DNA of 64,000 nucleotides from Rodentibacter caecimuris (GTDB lineage: Bacteria > Pseudomonadota > Gammaproteobacteria > Enterobacterales > Pasteurellaceae). This document shows positions 38,530-48,293 of this stretch, piece after piece. The notes under the pieces were generated by a model, which searched no databases, was not told the origin of the DNA, and saw only the letters and a list, made by a program, of their open reading frames with translations. Position numbers and translations under genes: made by a program. The first letter of the stretch is position 1; each line of letters opens with the position of its first letter. The DNA lies in the NCBI RefSeq assembly GCF_001019715.1, contig NZ_BBXJ01000001.1:2170001-2234000 (forward strand), read 5' to 3'.

Positions 38530-39060
38530 ATGAGCGTTGAAAACTTACCCCGCAGGCAATTTTTACGAGGTAAATTTTTAACATCATTACACACTGAAAA
38601 CGAACAAAAACAAGGGTTTGAAGGAATTCGCCCGCCATGGGCCGTCTCCAATAATGAATTTATTGAACAATGTACGCGCTGTGACGGCTGTCTGTCGGTT
38701 TGCGAAACTAAAATTTTAGTGAAAGGTGACGGCGGTTTTCCGGAAGTTCAGTTTGAGAACGGTGAATGTACTTTTTGTAGAAAATGCGTTGAAATTTGTC
38801 AACAACCGATTTTCCGTCCCCCAAATGAGCAACCTTGGGCACATAAAGCCGAAATCAGTACAAATTGTTTAACGCAACTGGGCATTGAGTGCCGCTCATG
38901 TCAAGACAACTGTCCTGTGAGCGCCATTTCTTTTCATTTCCAAGTGGGTAGAGTAGCACAACCTCTTGTAAACACAGATACTTGTAATGGCTGTGGTGCT
39001 TGTTTGCAAAACTGCCCTGTTAATGCCATAAAACTCAATCATCTAAAACGCAATGAATAA
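38530..39060 (+). CDS. napF: Ferredoxin-type protein NapF
   Basis: NapF is a cytoplasmic four-cluster-type ferredoxin that assists NapA maturation. The 176-residue protein has an RRQFLRG start and three Cys-rich 4Fe-4S motifs: CTRCDGCLSVCETK, CTFCRKCVEICQQP and CNGCGACLQNCPVNA. A CRSCQDNCPV segment lies between. It opens the nap operon and its end overlaps napD by eight bases. Confidence 0.95.
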   Translation: MSVENLPRRQFLRGKFLTSLHTENEQKQGFEGIRPPWAVSNNEFIEQCTRCDGCLSVCETKILVKGDGGFPEVQFENGECTFCRKCVEICQQPIFRPPNEQPWAHKAEISTNCLTQLGIECRSCQDNCPVSAISFHFQVGRVAQPLVNTDTCNGCGACLQNCPVNAIKLNHLKRNE

Positions 39061-39337
39061 TAAAGAAAATTTAATCGATAAAAATATACAGGATTGGCAT
39101 GTAGTCGGACTGATCGTGCAAGGAAATCCCCAAAAAATGGTGGCAATTCAGACCGCACTTTTGGAAATTGAACACACCGAAATACCCACTTTTGATGAAA
39201 AAACGGGCAAACTGGTTGTCGTGATGCAATCCCATGACCAGCATATTCTGCTTGATAACATGGAAAGCGTGAATCACATTGACGGTGTCATTAATGTTTC
39301 ACTGATATATCACGAACAAGACGAGAGAAAAAAATAA
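39053..39337 (+). CDS. napD: NapA chaperone NapD
   Basis: NapD binds the Tat signal of NapA and holds it until cofactors are inserted. The 94-residue protein has the family core DWHVVGLIVQGNPQ and a final HIDGVINVSLIYH strand. It overlaps napF and precedes napA, the only place it would be needed. It is otherwise poorly conserved, as is usual for NapD. Confidence 0.93.
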   Translation: MNNKENLIDKNIQDWHVVGLIVQGNPQKMVAIQTALLEIEHTEIPTFDEKTGKLVVVMQSHDQHILLDNMESVNHIDGVINVSLIYHEQDERKK

Positions 39338-39436
39338 TCCATTTTTGTATATTGATTAATCTTTAGTGGCGTGAAATTCACCCTGAAAAATATAAACTTA
39401 ATTTTTAAAATCAACGTGTAATGTGGGAGAAACGCG

Positions 39437-41920
39437 ATGAGCTTAAGTCGTCGAGACTTTATGAAAGCCAATGCAGCTATGGCAGCGGCAACGGCTGCGG
39501 GATTAACCATCCCTGTCAAAAATGTGGTTGCGGCAGAATCCGAAATTAAATGGGATAAAGCAGTATGCCGTTTTTGTGGTACCGGCTGTGCCGTATTGGT
39601 GGGTACGAAAGACGGACGTGTTGTTGCTTCACAAGGTGATCCGGATGCAGAAGTAAACCGCGGTTTAAACTGTATTAAAGGTTACTTCTTACCGAAAATT
39701 ATGTACGGTAAAGATCGTGTTACGCAACCAATGTTGCGGATGACCAACGGAAAATACGACAAGAATGGGGATTTTACCCCTGTTTCTTGGGATATTGCCT
39801 TTAAAACCATGGCTGAAAAATTCAAAGAAGCCTTTAAGAAAAATGGTCAAAATGCAGTGGGAATGTTCAGCTCCGGTCAATCGACCATTTGGGAAGGCTA
39901 TGCCAAAAACAAACTTTGGAAAGCCGGCTTCCGCTCTAATAACGTCGATCCGAATGCCCGCCACTGTATGGCATCTGCGGCTGTTGCATTTATGCGTACC
40001 TTCGGTATGGATGAACCAATGGGTTGCTATGATGATATTGAACGTGCCGATGCATTTGTACTTTGGGGTTCCAATATGGCAGAAATGCACCCGATCTTAT
40101 GGTCTCGTATTACGGATCGCCGCATTTCGAATCCTGATGTGAAAGTTGCCGTACTCTCCACTTTTGAACATCGTAGTTTTGAGCTTGCCGATCACGGTTT
40201 GGTATTCACACCGCAAACCGATTTAGCCATTATGAACTACATCATTAACTATCTCATTCAAAATAATGCGATTAATTGGGATTTTGTTAATAAACATACT
40301 AAATTTAAACGTGGTGAAACCAATATCGGTTACGGTTTACGTCCTGAAAATCCGTTAGAGAAAGACACCAACCGTAAAACCGCAGGTAAAATGCACGATT
40401 CTTCATTTGAAGAATTAAAACAATTGGTATCGGAATACACCCTTGAAAAAGTGGCAGAAATGTCCGGTGTAGATAAAGCCCAACTTGAGAATCTGGCAAA
40501 ACTTTATGCCGATCCAAATAAAAAAGTCGTGTCTTTTTGGACAATGGGCTTTAACCAACATACCCGCGGTGTTTGGGCAAACCATCTGATCTACAACATT
40601 CATTTGCTGACCGGTAAAATTTCAATCCCGGGCTGTGGTCCATTCTCTTTAACCGGTCAACCTTCCGCTTGCGGTACGGCTCGTGAAGTGGGTTCTTTCC
40701 CACACCGTTTACCTGCAGATTTAGTGGTAACCAATCCAAAACACCGTGAAACGGCAGAACGTATTTGGAAACTACCAAAAGGGACAATTTCCGAAAAAGT
40801 CGGTTTGGACACCATCGCCCAAGATCGTGCAATGCACGATGGTAAAATGAACGTATTATGGCAAATGTGTAACAACAATATGCAAGCAGGGCCAAATATC
40901 AATACGGATCGTTTGCCCGGTTGGCGTAAAGAAGGCAACTTCGTCGTTGTATCCGATCCTTATCCAACGGTTTCCGCTTTATCCGCCGACTTGATCCTTC
41001 CAACAGCAATGTGGGTGGAAAAAGAGGGGGCATACGGTAATGCAGAGCGCCGTACCCAATTCTGGCGTCAACAAGTGAAAGCGCCGGGAGAAGCAAAATC
41101 CGACTTGTGGCAATTAATGGAATTTGCCAAATACTTCACAACAGATGAAATGTGGACGGAAGAATTGCTGGCACAAATGCCGGAATATCGCGGAAAAACA
41201 TTATATGACGTGCTATTCAAAAACGGACAAGTGGATAAATTCCCATTAAGTGAACTTGCCGAAGGGCAATTAAACGACGAATCGGAGCATTTTGGTTACT
41301 ACGTACACAAAGGATTATTTGAAGAATACGCCGAATTTGGTCGAGGTCACGGTCATGATTTAGCACCGTTTGACATGTACCATAAAGCCCGTGGATTACG
41401 TTGGCCGGTAGTAGATGGAAAAGAAACCTTATGGCGTTATCGTGAGGGTTACGATCCTTATGTCAAAGAAGGTGAAGGCGTAGCGTTTTACGGCTATCCG
41501 GATAAAAAAGCGATTATCCTTGCCGTACCTTATGAGCCGCCGGCAGAATCTCCGGATGCGGAATATGACTTGTGGTTATCTACCGGACGTATTCTCGAAC
41601 ACTGGCACACCGGTACAATGACTCGCCGTGTACAAGAATTACACCGTTCATTCCCAAATAACTTAGTGTGGATGAACCCGTTAGACGCGGAAGCCCGAGG
41701 TTTACGTCATGGAGATAAGATCAAAATCTCATCACGCCGTGGCGAGATGATTTCTTATTTAGATACACGCGGACGTAACAAACCGCCTCGCGGTTTAGTT
41801 TATACCACGTTCTTTGATGCAGGCCAGCTTGCTAATGTATTAACACTTGATGCAACAGACCCGATTTCAAAAGAAACCGACTTCAAAAAATGTGCGGTAA
41901 AAGTGGAAAAGGCTGCGTAA
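39437..41920 (+). CDS. napA: Periplasmic nitrate reductase catalytic subunit NapA
   Basis: NapA reduces nitrate to nitrite in the periplasm. The 827-residue protein starts with a Tat signal ([21 protein letters not shown]). [13 protein letters not shown], with a later Cys in LNCIKGYF, ligates the 4Fe-4S cluster. [12 protein letters not shown] carries the molybdenum-ligand cysteine. The C-terminal block [19 protein letters not shown] binds molybdopterin guanine dinucleotide. Length and motifs are those of the intact enzyme. Confidence 0.98.
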   Translation: MSLSRRDFMKANAAMAAATAAGLTIPVKNVVAAESEIKWDKAVCRFCGTGCAVLVGTKDGRVVASQGDPDAEVNRGLNCIKGYFLPKIMYGKDRVTQPMLRMTNGKYDKNGDFTPVSWDIAFKTMAEKFKEAFKKNGQNAVGMFSSGQSTIWEGYAKNKLWKAGFRSNNVDPNARHCMASAAVAFMRTFGMDEPMGCYDDIERADAFVLWGSNMAEMHPILWSRITDRRISNPDVKVAVLSTFEHRSFELADHGLVFTPQTDLAIMNYIINYLIQNNAINWDFVNKHTKFKRGETNIGYGLRPENPLEKDTNRKTAGKMHDSSFEELKQLVSEYTLEKVAEMSGVDKAQLENLAKLYADPNKKVVSFWTMGFNQHTRGVWANHLIYNIHLLTGKISIPGCGPFSLTGQPSACGTAREVGSFPHRLPADLVVTNPKHRETAERIWKLPKGTISEKVGLDTIAQDRAMHDGKMNVLWQMCNNNMQAGPNINTDRLPGWRKEGNFVVVSDPYPTVSALSADLILPTAMWVEKEGAYGNAERRTQFWRQQVKAPGEAKSDLWQLMEFAKYFTTDEMWTEELLAQMPEYRGKTLYDVLFKNGQVDKFPLSELAEGQLNDESEHFGYYVHKGLFEEYAEFGRGHGHDLAPFDMYHKARGLRWPVVDGKETLWRYREGYDPYVKEGEGVAFYGYPDKKAIILAVPYEPPAESPDAEYDLWLSTGRILEHWHTGTMTRRVQELHRSFPNNLVWMNPLDAEARGLRHGDKIKISSRRGEMISYLDTRGRNKPPRGLVYTTFFDAGQLANVLTLDATDPISKETDFKKCAVKVEKAA

Positions 41921-42018
41921 AAACGACATAAAAACCAACCGCACTTGTCACTACAATAGGAAATGAAATATGACACATTCATTTCCTATTAAAAGTGCGA
42001 TCAATATTTAAAGAGAAA

Positions 42019-42825
42019 ATGAAAAAAACCACGCTAAATCCTGAACGCCGACGCTTTCTAAAAGAGACAACCCGAACAGCGGGTGGTCTTGTTGGCATAG
42101 GAATTTTGCTGGGGTTACAACAAAAGCAAAGCTTAGCCCGTGAAGGGGTAACGCTACGTCCACCGTTTGCCTTGCAGGACGCGAAAGCATTTTCTGCGGC
42201 TTGTATCCGTTGTGGGCAATGCGTACAGGCTTGCCCTTACGATATGTTGCATTTGGCATCGCTATTATCGCCGGTAGAAGCGGGGACACCATACTTCATT
42301 GCACGCAATAAACCCTGTGAAATGTGCCCCGATATTCCGTGCGCACACGCTTGTCCAAGCGGCGCGTTAGACCGCAATGCAACGGATATCAACGAATCCC
42401 GTATGGGATTATCCGTGCTATTGGACCACGAAACCTGCCTCAACTGGCAAGGTCTGCGTTGTGATGTATGCTATCGGGTTTGCCCATTAATCGACAAAGC
42501 GATTACGTTGGAAAAACAACATAATCCCCGTTCGGATAAACATGCTTTATTCATTCCGACAGTGCATTCCGATGCCTGCACCGGTTGTGGCAAATGCGAA
42601 CAAGCCTGTGTGTTGGAAGAAGCGGCAATTAAGGTTCTACCGATGGAGCTTGCAAAAGGAATGTTGGGTAAACACTATCGCCTAAGTTGGGAAGAAAAGG
42701 AAAAAGCCGGTCATTCTCTTGCACCGCAAGATATCATTTCTTTACCAGCCCGCACACCGGAGGCTGCCGCAATACCTGAGCCGGCTGAACCTGTTTTGGC
42801 ACCAATTTTAGAGGTCACCAAATAA
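42019..42825 (+). CDS. napG: Ferredoxin-type quinol dehydrogenase component NapG
   Basis: NapG with NapH passes electrons from quinol to the NapC/NapB route. From the ATG at 42019 the 268-residue protein has a Tat-like start ([16 protein letters not shown]). Four Cys clusters follow, for example [38 protein letters not shown] and [16 protein letters not shown] at 41995 lies in a degenerate USS and lacks a ribosome site. Its stop overlaps the napH start. Confidence 0.94.
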   Translation: MKKTTLNPERRRFLKETTRTAGGLVGIGILLGLQQKQSLAREGVTLRPPFALQDAKAFSAACIRCGQCVQACPYDMLHLASLLSPVEAGTPYFIARNKPCEMCPDIPCAHACPSGALDRNATDINESRMGLSVLLDHETCLNWQGLRCDVCYRVCPLIDKAITLEKQHNPRSDKHALFIPTVHSDACTGCGKCEQACVLEEAAIKVLPMELAKGMLGKHYRLSWEEKEKAGHSLAPQDIISLPARTPEAAAIPEPAEPVLAPILEVTK

Positions 42826-43691
42826 TGGCAGCGAATGCACCTAAACATGCCGGCAGAGAAGCCCGCCAAAAATGGGGCTGGTGGTATGCCAACCGCTTTT
42901 TATTTTGGCGACGTTTAAGCCAATTCAGCATTCTGGCAATGTTTTTAAGCGGTCCTTATTTAGGGGTATGGATCTTAAAAGGTAATTACAGCGGTAGCCT
43001 GCTGTTTGATACGATTCCTTTAAGTGATCCCTTAATTACCGCAGAAAGCCTTGCGGCAGGCCATTTACCCGATGTCCTGACACTAATCGGCGCGGCAATT
43101 ATTGTACTTTGCTACGCAGTACTGGGGAGTAAAGTATTTTGCGGTTGGGTTTGTCCGCTAAATATCGTGACGGATAGCGCAGCATGGTTACGCCGTAAAC
43201 TCGGTATTCGCCAAACGGCAAAACTCTCACGTGGGCTACGCTACGGGATTTTGGCGATGATTTTAGTCGGTAGTGCAACAAGCGGAATGCTATTGTGGGA
43301 GTGGATTAATCCCGTCGCGGCATTAGGACGCGCTTTTGTCTTTGGGCTTGGCGCGACAGCTTGGTTAATTGTCGTCATTTTTCTTTTTGATTTGTTGATT
43401 GTCGAACATGGTTGGTGCGGACATTTATGCCCAATCGGGGCGGCTTACGGTATCATTGGTGCCAAAAGTATTCTCCGCATTAAAGTCGTTGATCGCAGCA
43501 AATGTGACAATTGTATGGATTGCTATAATGTCTGTCCGGAAGCACAAGTATTACGTTCACCTTTACACGGAAAAAAAGACGATAGCCTACTTGTGCTTTC
43601 TAAAGATTGCATCAGCTGCGGACGTTGTATTGATGTTTGCGCTGAAAAAGTTTTTAAATTTTCAACTCGATTCAATCATTCAGGGGAGTGA
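42825..43691 (+). CDS. napH: Membrane quinol dehydrogenase ferredoxin component NapH
   Basis: The 288-residue inner-membrane protein has four helices, CGWVCPLN and CGHLCPIG cysteine loops, and two C-terminal 4Fe-4S motifs (CDNCMDCYNVCPE; CISCGRCIDVCAEKV). It oxidises menaquinol-type quinols with NapG. It overlaps napG by one base and napB follows directly. Confidence 0.95.
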   Translation: MAANAPKHAGREARQKWGWWYANRFLFWRRLSQFSILAMFLSGPYLGVWILKGNYSGSLLFDTIPLSDPLITAESLAAGHLPDVLTLIGAAIIVLCYAVLGSKVFCGWVCPLNIVTDSAAWLRRKLGIRQTAKLSRGLRYGILAMILVGSATSGMLLWEWINPVAALGRAFVFGLGATAWLIVVIFLFDLLIVEHGWCGHLCPIGAAYGIIGAKSILRIKVVDRSKCDNCMDCYNVCPEAQVLRSPLHGKKDDSLLVLSKDCISCGRCIDVCAEKVFKFSTRFNHSGE

Positions 43692-43696
43692 TTAAT

Positions 43697-44140
43697 ATGA
43701 CCAATCAGGTATCTAAAATTTTAGTGGGATTAATGAGCGCACTTTTTGTCGGTTATTTAATGGCAAATGACGTTAAATCTATAGGTAAAGATTTAACCCA
43801 ATCGCCGGAAAATATTGCACCGGCATTTCACACTGCGCCACGTAACAGTGACTTACCGGCATTAAATTATGTGAACCAACCCCCAATGGTGCCGCATAGT
43901 GTGGCTAATTATCAAGTGACAAAAAATGTGAATCAATGCTTAAACTGTCATAGCCCTGAAAATTCACGTTTAAGCGGCGCAACCCGAATCAGCCCGACCC
44001 ACTTTATGGATCGTGACGGAAACATTGGTTCCAGCTCATCGCCACGCCGTTATTTTTGCTTACAATGCCATGTTTCTCAATCAAATGTCGATCCTATCGT
44101 ACCAAATGATTTCAAACCGATGAAAGGTTACGGTAACTAA
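43697..44140 (+). CDS. napB: Periplasmic diheme cytochrome NapB
   Basis: NapB gives electrons to NapA. The 147-residue protein from the ATG at 43697 has an N-terminal signal sequence (VSKILVGLMSALFVGYLMA) and two heme motifs, CLNCH near residue 77 and CLQCH near 120. A GTG nine bases earlier overlaps the napH stop and is less likely. Confidence 0.95.
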   Translation: MTNQVSKILVGLMSALFVGYLMANDVKSIGKDLTQSPENIAPAFHTAPRNSDLPALNYVNQPPMVPHSVANYQVTKNVNQCLNCHSPENSRLSGATRISPTHFMDRDGNIGSSSSPRRYFCLQCHVSQSNVDPIVPNDFKPMKGYGN

Positions 44141-44152
44141 GAAGGAAGGATT

Positions 44153-44773
44153 ATGTCAGAGAAAAAACCAAATTTCATCGTTCGCTTTTGGCATTGGTTT
44201 CGTAAACCGAGCCGTCTTGCGGTGGGAACAATCATTAGCCTGGCTTTTATTGGCGGCATTTTATCTTGGGTAGGGTTCAATTACGGTTTAGAGAAAACGA
44301 ATACCGAACAATTCTGCGCAAGTTGCCATATGAATGATGCCTATCCAGAATATCTCCACAGTGTGCATTACCAAACCCGTACCGGTGTGGGCGCAAGTTG
44401 TCCGGATTGTCACGTACCACACGAGTTCGGGCCTAAGATGAAACGTAAAATCATTGCGGCAAAAGAGGTTTATGCCCATTACACCGGCAAAGTGGATACC
44501 TTGGAGAAATTTAATCAACATCGTTTAGCAATGGCTGAAAACGAATGGGCACGAATGAAAGCCAACGATTCCCAAGAATGCCGTAATTGCCATAATGTGG
44601 ATCGAATGAATTTCAATGAACAACGCCCTGTTGCTGCGAAAATGCACGAGAAAATCAAAATCGAGGGAAAAACCTGTATTGACTGTCATAAAGGTATTGC
44701 CCACCGCTTACCGGATATGAGCAATGTAGAATCTGGGTTTAAAAAAGAAACATCGGATAAAGCAGAAAAGTAA
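44153..44773 (+). CDS. napC: Membrane-anchored tetraheme cytochrome NapC
   Basis: NapC is a NapC/NirT-family quinol dehydrogenase. The 206-residue protein has one N-terminal helix (LAVGTIISLAFIGGILSWVG) and four heme motifs: CASCH, CPDCH, CRNCH and CIDCH. It takes electrons from the quinol pool and passes them to NapB. GAAGGA precedes the start. It closes the operon. Confidence 0.96.
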   Translation: MSEKKPNFIVRFWHWFRKPSRLAVGTIISLAFIGGILSWVGFNYGLEKTNTEQFCASCHMNDAYPEYLHSVHYQTRTGVGASCPDCHVPHEFGPKMKRKIIAAKEVYAHYTGKVDTLEKFNQHRLAMAENEWARMKANDSQECRNCHNVDRMNFNEQRPVAAKMHEKIKIEGKTCIDCHKGIAHRLPDMSNVESGFKKETSDKAEK

Positions 44774-44829
44774 TCAAATTTTGACCGCACTTTATTTCCA
44801 TAAAATGTTTCTATATTAGAAATATATTT

Positions 44830-44861
44830 AAAGCCCGATACTTTCAACAAGATCGGGCTTT
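44830..44861. terminator. Terminator between napC and the MTase gene
   Basis: AAAGCCCGAT and ATCGGGCTTT form a perfect 10-bp stem with a 12-base loop, between convergent genes. Confidence 0.75.
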
Positions 44862-44904
44862 ATTTCATCGTTAATAAAAAATATTAAGCTATTAATGGCG
44901 GTTT

Positions 44905-46458
44905 TTAGTTAGTTGAAATAATCCCTAAACATTTTAACTGTGGCAGTTGATTTTCTACAAATCCGTTGTAGATTCTTTCCATTCTGGCTTTTCCTTCCTC
45001 ATCCTTTTCCAAGGTTTTCCCATCTTCTGCCATAAACAAATCGTTTTCCTTTAATAAACACCAAGCGAAATCCAATTGTTCTTTCTTCGTAAGCCCCTCA
45101 ATATGGGCAAGTAAAAACCAACGCTGTACCATATCAATGTTGTATGCTCCACCAGTAATTGGACTGGCAAGATAGTTAATACTGAATTGTGAAGAACGGG
45201 ATTGCTCCAGTACGTAGCGATTAAAGGCTTCACAATGTGGACGCGCTTGCTCAATGGCGTCTTCTGATTGCACTATAACCAAATTATTTTTACCGGCAAG
45301 GATAGCTAAAACCGTAAAAATATCCATTTCATTAAAACGACCTTTTAGTGCTTCCACAATATCTTTAACCAAGTGGATTTTATGATCATGCAGAATATCC
45401 AGTATGGGACTAAATAAATCCACATTCAAATCAACAGTCAAATGGCTTGAGGCTTTCATTTCAATTTGATTACGGGAAGTGAGTAGCAACACACGCAATT
45501 TTTTCCATGCTTCTCTTTGTTCATAGCTATTTAATCGACGTGCGCCTTTTACCCAAAAATCCTTACGGAACTGTTTATTTAAGATAAAGTCTTTAACCGT
45601 TTGAGCAAATGATGGATCACTAAAGCCAGCCATAAGCTCTCGTTGTTCTTGGTTATAGAGGGTTTCGTTAAAATCGTCTAAATAATTACTGGAACAAGCG
45701 AAAGTCAATTTAGCGGATTCCAACCATTTTTGCATATCGGCAAAATACATCGGTTGCCAGTCTTTATTCAGATATTCGTGGGCTACATAATGTGGATCAT
45801 GGTTTTTAAGTCGTTCAACTCGAGAAAGTAATTCCGGTGATTTTTGTGTTAGATGGGGACTTTGAGCAAACACTTTACCAACAAACTCTATACTATCCTT
45901 AATATTTTGTTGGCGACTATTGGAATGTGCAGTCATTGTATTGTGATGTTGAAGTAATAAATGACGTAGTGGCGATGGCGCAGACCACCCAGGCAAGGTA
46001 TTATAACTGATATATAAGATGCCGCCGACTTTTAGTTTGCGACGAATAAAATCGACCACAATGGCGCGGTTTTCATCAGAAATCCAAGACCAGATGCCAT
46101 GTAAACCGATAAAATCAAACTCAGGTAAATCATCACGCTTACAAAATTCATTAAAACCCTGATCAGCAATTAACGCACCGTTATTCGTCACATCAGAAAG
46201 ATAGCGGGCAAAATTGGCTTGAGATGGATTAAAATCCGTTGCATACCATTTAGCATGACCAGCGGCCGCATGTACATTAACCGATATACCTTGCCCAAAT
46301 CCAAGCTCACAAGCGTTATACTGAGAAGTTGAAATTGACTCCGGTAACGCAATTCCCGCCATTAAAAAAGGAATAATGGCATTATTAGGATTGAGTTCCG
46401 AATAATAACCAAAAGTATAGTTTATATCGCTAACATAACCTTCTGACCAACTAGACAT
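44905..46458 (-). CDS. SAM-dependent methyltransferase with methyltransferase regulatory domain
   Basis: The N-terminal 210 residues are a class I methyltransferase: NACELGFGQGISVNVHAAA near residue 48 is motif I, and FDFIGLHGIWSWIS near 113 matches motif IV. The central and C-terminal parts (about 220-510) match the regulatory region seen in rickettsial-type protein lysine methyltransferases. HDPHYVAHEYLNKDWQPMYF is a recognisable junction. The substrate is unknown; surface or outer-membrane proteins are known targets of relatives. It is separated from the toxin cassettes by 219 bases and a terminator. Confidence 0.8.
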   Translation of the reverse strand: MSSWSEGYVSDINYTFGYYSELNPNNAIIPFLMAGIALPESISTSQYNACELGFGQGISVNVHAAAGHAKWYATDFNPSQANFARYLSDVTNNGALIADQGFNEFCKRDDLPEFDFIGLHGIWSWISDENRAIVVDFIRRKLKVGGILYISYNTLPGWSAPSPLRHLLLQHHNTMTAHSNSRQQNIKDSIEFVGKVFAQSPHLTQKSPELLSRVERLKNHDPHYVAHEYLNKDWQPMYFADMQKWLESAKLTFACSSNYLDDFNETLYNQEQRELMAGFSDPSFAQTVKDFILNKQFRKDFWVKGARRLNSYEQREAWKKLRVLLLTSRNQIEMKASSHLTVDLNVDLFSPILDILHDHKIHLVKDIVEALKGRFNEMDIFTVLAILAGKNNLVIVQSEDAIEQARPHCEAFNRYVLEQSRSSQFSINYLASPITGGAYNIDMVQRWFLLAHIEGLTKKEQLDFAWCLLKENDLFMAEDGKTLEKDEEGKARMERIYNGFVENQLPQLKCLGIISTN

Positions 46459-46632
46459 AAGAGATTCTCCTCATGAATTTAATATTGTTAAATACTTTTT
46501 ATAAATATAGAACGGGTTTACTTTAGTAATACATTAATAAAGCCTGCGCACTATAACTTATTTCCAACTTATTTTTAACACATCGTTATTAAAATTAGGT
46601 GAATTTTTATATTTCTTTCCAGCCGGAACATT

Positions 46633-46666
46633 AAAAAAGTGCGGTCATTTTTAACCGCACTTTTAA
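46633..46666 (-). terminator. Inverted USS terminator closing the toxin/immunity array
   Basis: AAAAGTGCGGT and ACCGCACTTTT face each other across a short T-rich loop, 12 bases beyond the stop of the last immunity-like gene. Confidence 0.8.
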
Positions 46667-46677
46667 GTGAAATATCA

Positions 46678-47838
46678 CTATTGCTTATTCTTTAGTTTTC
46701 GACTTTTCCATTTGCCCGGTGGTTTAGGAAATTGCTCGACATCCCCTGCCTCATTCCCCCAAGCAATACCAAATCGATTACGGTGTAATGAACGAATCGG
46801 GTAGGCATATAAATTCGGACAAGGCATCACGCCATAACCCGCTTTAATATTCTCCTCCACCGAAATAATCTTCATGTTCTTGAATTTCCATTGTAATTCC
46901 AAACTTTCTTCATAACTTCCCATTTCAAATGAAGGAAGTGCCTCGATATGCGGGGCTTGTTCGGCAAAATAGCGTTCAATCTCTTTTTCTAATATTTCAT
47001 CTTTCGGCAACCTACGGCAATATAACCCACCGTCAATCCAACCGAATAAAATCTTTTCGAGATATTCACAAATACTCGGGCGGGTCTCCAACGCTTTCAT
47101 CATACTTGCAATACGCTCCGGTGGCGTATCGGGATTCATAAATTCCACTAAAAACCGTTTAAGCACTGCGCCTTTACTGCGTTGATACATACCCGGGAAC
47201 ATCATAAAAATCATGGGTAGCCACATGGTATAGTCTGAAACAACTATCTGAGAGCCCCTAATTGCATTAGCAAAGTATTTTGCTTGTTGATATGGGTGTA
47301 CCCAAAAACTAACCATTCCCCCCATAAAAGCAAAATATTCCGGAAATGGGCGCATAAGTTTATTCACTTCCGTTAAATAAAACTTGTTATTAATGTAAGT
47401 ATAAATAATACCTCGCTTGCGATCAAAACGTACCCGGCGTTTGGTCGGACGAAGGAAACAGAGCAAAACAAGAACATATTTACCAATAGTAAAATAGCCC
47501 CACCACTGTTCCTCTTTTCGAGTTTTATCAGCTTCAAATATATATACTTCTTTTGGTTCCCCCCAACGAGTAACATTAGGATCGGAAATTGATACGACTT
47601 TAGAATATTCCCTTTCAAACCACACTGTTGGTTGAAATGCAGCATAAATCTGAGTTTTTGTCATTTCTTGGTAACGAGGATCAAGAAAATCATAATAAAC
47701 CCAACCAATCATTAAAGCGATAAAAAAGACCTTAACAAATCCCCATTTTTTTTCCTTTATTTCAATGGTATTTTCATCGGTTTTTCTAAACCAGTGGCGC
47801 ATTAAACGTTGCTCTTTCTTTGTTAATTCATTTTGCAT
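46678..47838 (-). CDS. Immunity-like two-helix membrane protein, type B (cassette 4)
   Basis: The 386-residue protein has a charged start (KKEQRLMRHWFRKTDENTIE) and a first helix near residues 28-48. A second helix lies near 120-140. A conserved block VRFDRKRGIIYTYINNKFYL near 148 is followed by a cytoplasmic-looking C-terminal half. It is closely similar to the protein at 48294 and more distantly to the one at 53177. I believe this is the DUF6708-type family, but that needs checking. Being encoded directly after a toxin 3' end, it is a candidate immunity protein. GGAG lies eight bases before the ATG. Confidence 0.75.
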   Translation of the reverse strand: MQNELTKKEQRLMRHWFRKTDENTIEIKEKKWGFVKVFFIALMIGWVYYDFLDPRYQEMTKTQIYAAFQPTVWFEREYSKVVSISDPNVTRWGEPKEVYIFEADKTRKEEQWWGYFTIGKYVLVLLCFLRPTKRRVRFDRKRGIIYTYINNKFYLTEVNKLMRPFPEYFAFMGGMVSFWVHPYQQAKYFANAIRGSQIVVSDYTMWLPMIFMMFPGMYQRSKGAVLKRFLVEFMNPDTPPERIASMMKALETRPSICEYLEKILFGWIDGGLYCRRLPKDEILEKEIERYFAEQAPHIEALPSFEMGSYEESLELQWKFKNMKIISVEENIKAGYGVMPCPNLYAYPIRSLHRNRFGIAWGNEAGDVEQFPKPPGKWKSRKLKNKQ

Positions 47839-47841
47839 TAC

Positions 47842-48249
47842 TTACTCCGAATAGCCTTCATCTAGTGCTTTTTCTATCACAGCCTGTGCTTGTTGTTGGA
47901 TTTCCTTCGTTTTATTTTGGAACTCCTCGCTGAAATAGACATCCTCAAAGGTGCCGCCTTCCTTATCCGTAAACTCCGCAGTAATACGCACCTCTTTGAT
48001 ATGAATATTATTTTCGGCAAGATAAAATGTAACCTCTCCGGAAGATCCTGCATAAAACCGTTTAATCGGGCGTGCTTGAGCGGAACCCCATTCATACAGG
48101 TTAATCACCAGATTATGAGTAGTCGGCTCGGTGCGTCTAAATTCGGCACAGCTAATACGGTAATAACCTTGGCTAATTTTGCTGTTCCTTGTGAAAACAA
48201 AAGTGCGGTCATTTTTCTTGGTATTTCTTACTCTTAAAAAAACACTCAA
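47842..48249 (-). pseudogene. Displaced VasX-like toxin C-terminus, type B (cassette 4)
   Basis: About 112 codons (from KISQGYYRISCAEF to the stop) match the end of the toxin remnant at 49491 almost residue for residue. They lack all upstream toxin domains. The first 23 codons are not toxin sequence but translation of the USS-bounded junction module (RNTKKNDRTF). The only possible starts are weak (TTG at 48249). The stop is followed directly by the cassette-4 immunity-like gene. It is best read as an orphan toxin tip with its immunity gene. Confidence 0.75.
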
Positions 48250-48265
48250 AATTTTAACCGCACTT
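48201..48265. repeat. USS-bounded junction module 3
   Basis: AAGTGCGGT at 48201-48209 and ACCGCACTT at 48257-48265 bound 65 bases. On the minus strand the module ends with the pattern AAAAATGACCGCACTTT, shared with the module at 51642. It marks the exact point where toxin homology starts in cassette 4. Confidence 0.7.
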
Positions 48266-48293
48266 TTACCAAGAGTTAATTTAGATAGGATAA

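Noticed and set aside
41995..42018. GTG start for napG eight codons upstream
   Set aside because: It falls in a degenerate USS; the ATG at 42019 has AAGAG upstream and gives a proper Tat signal.
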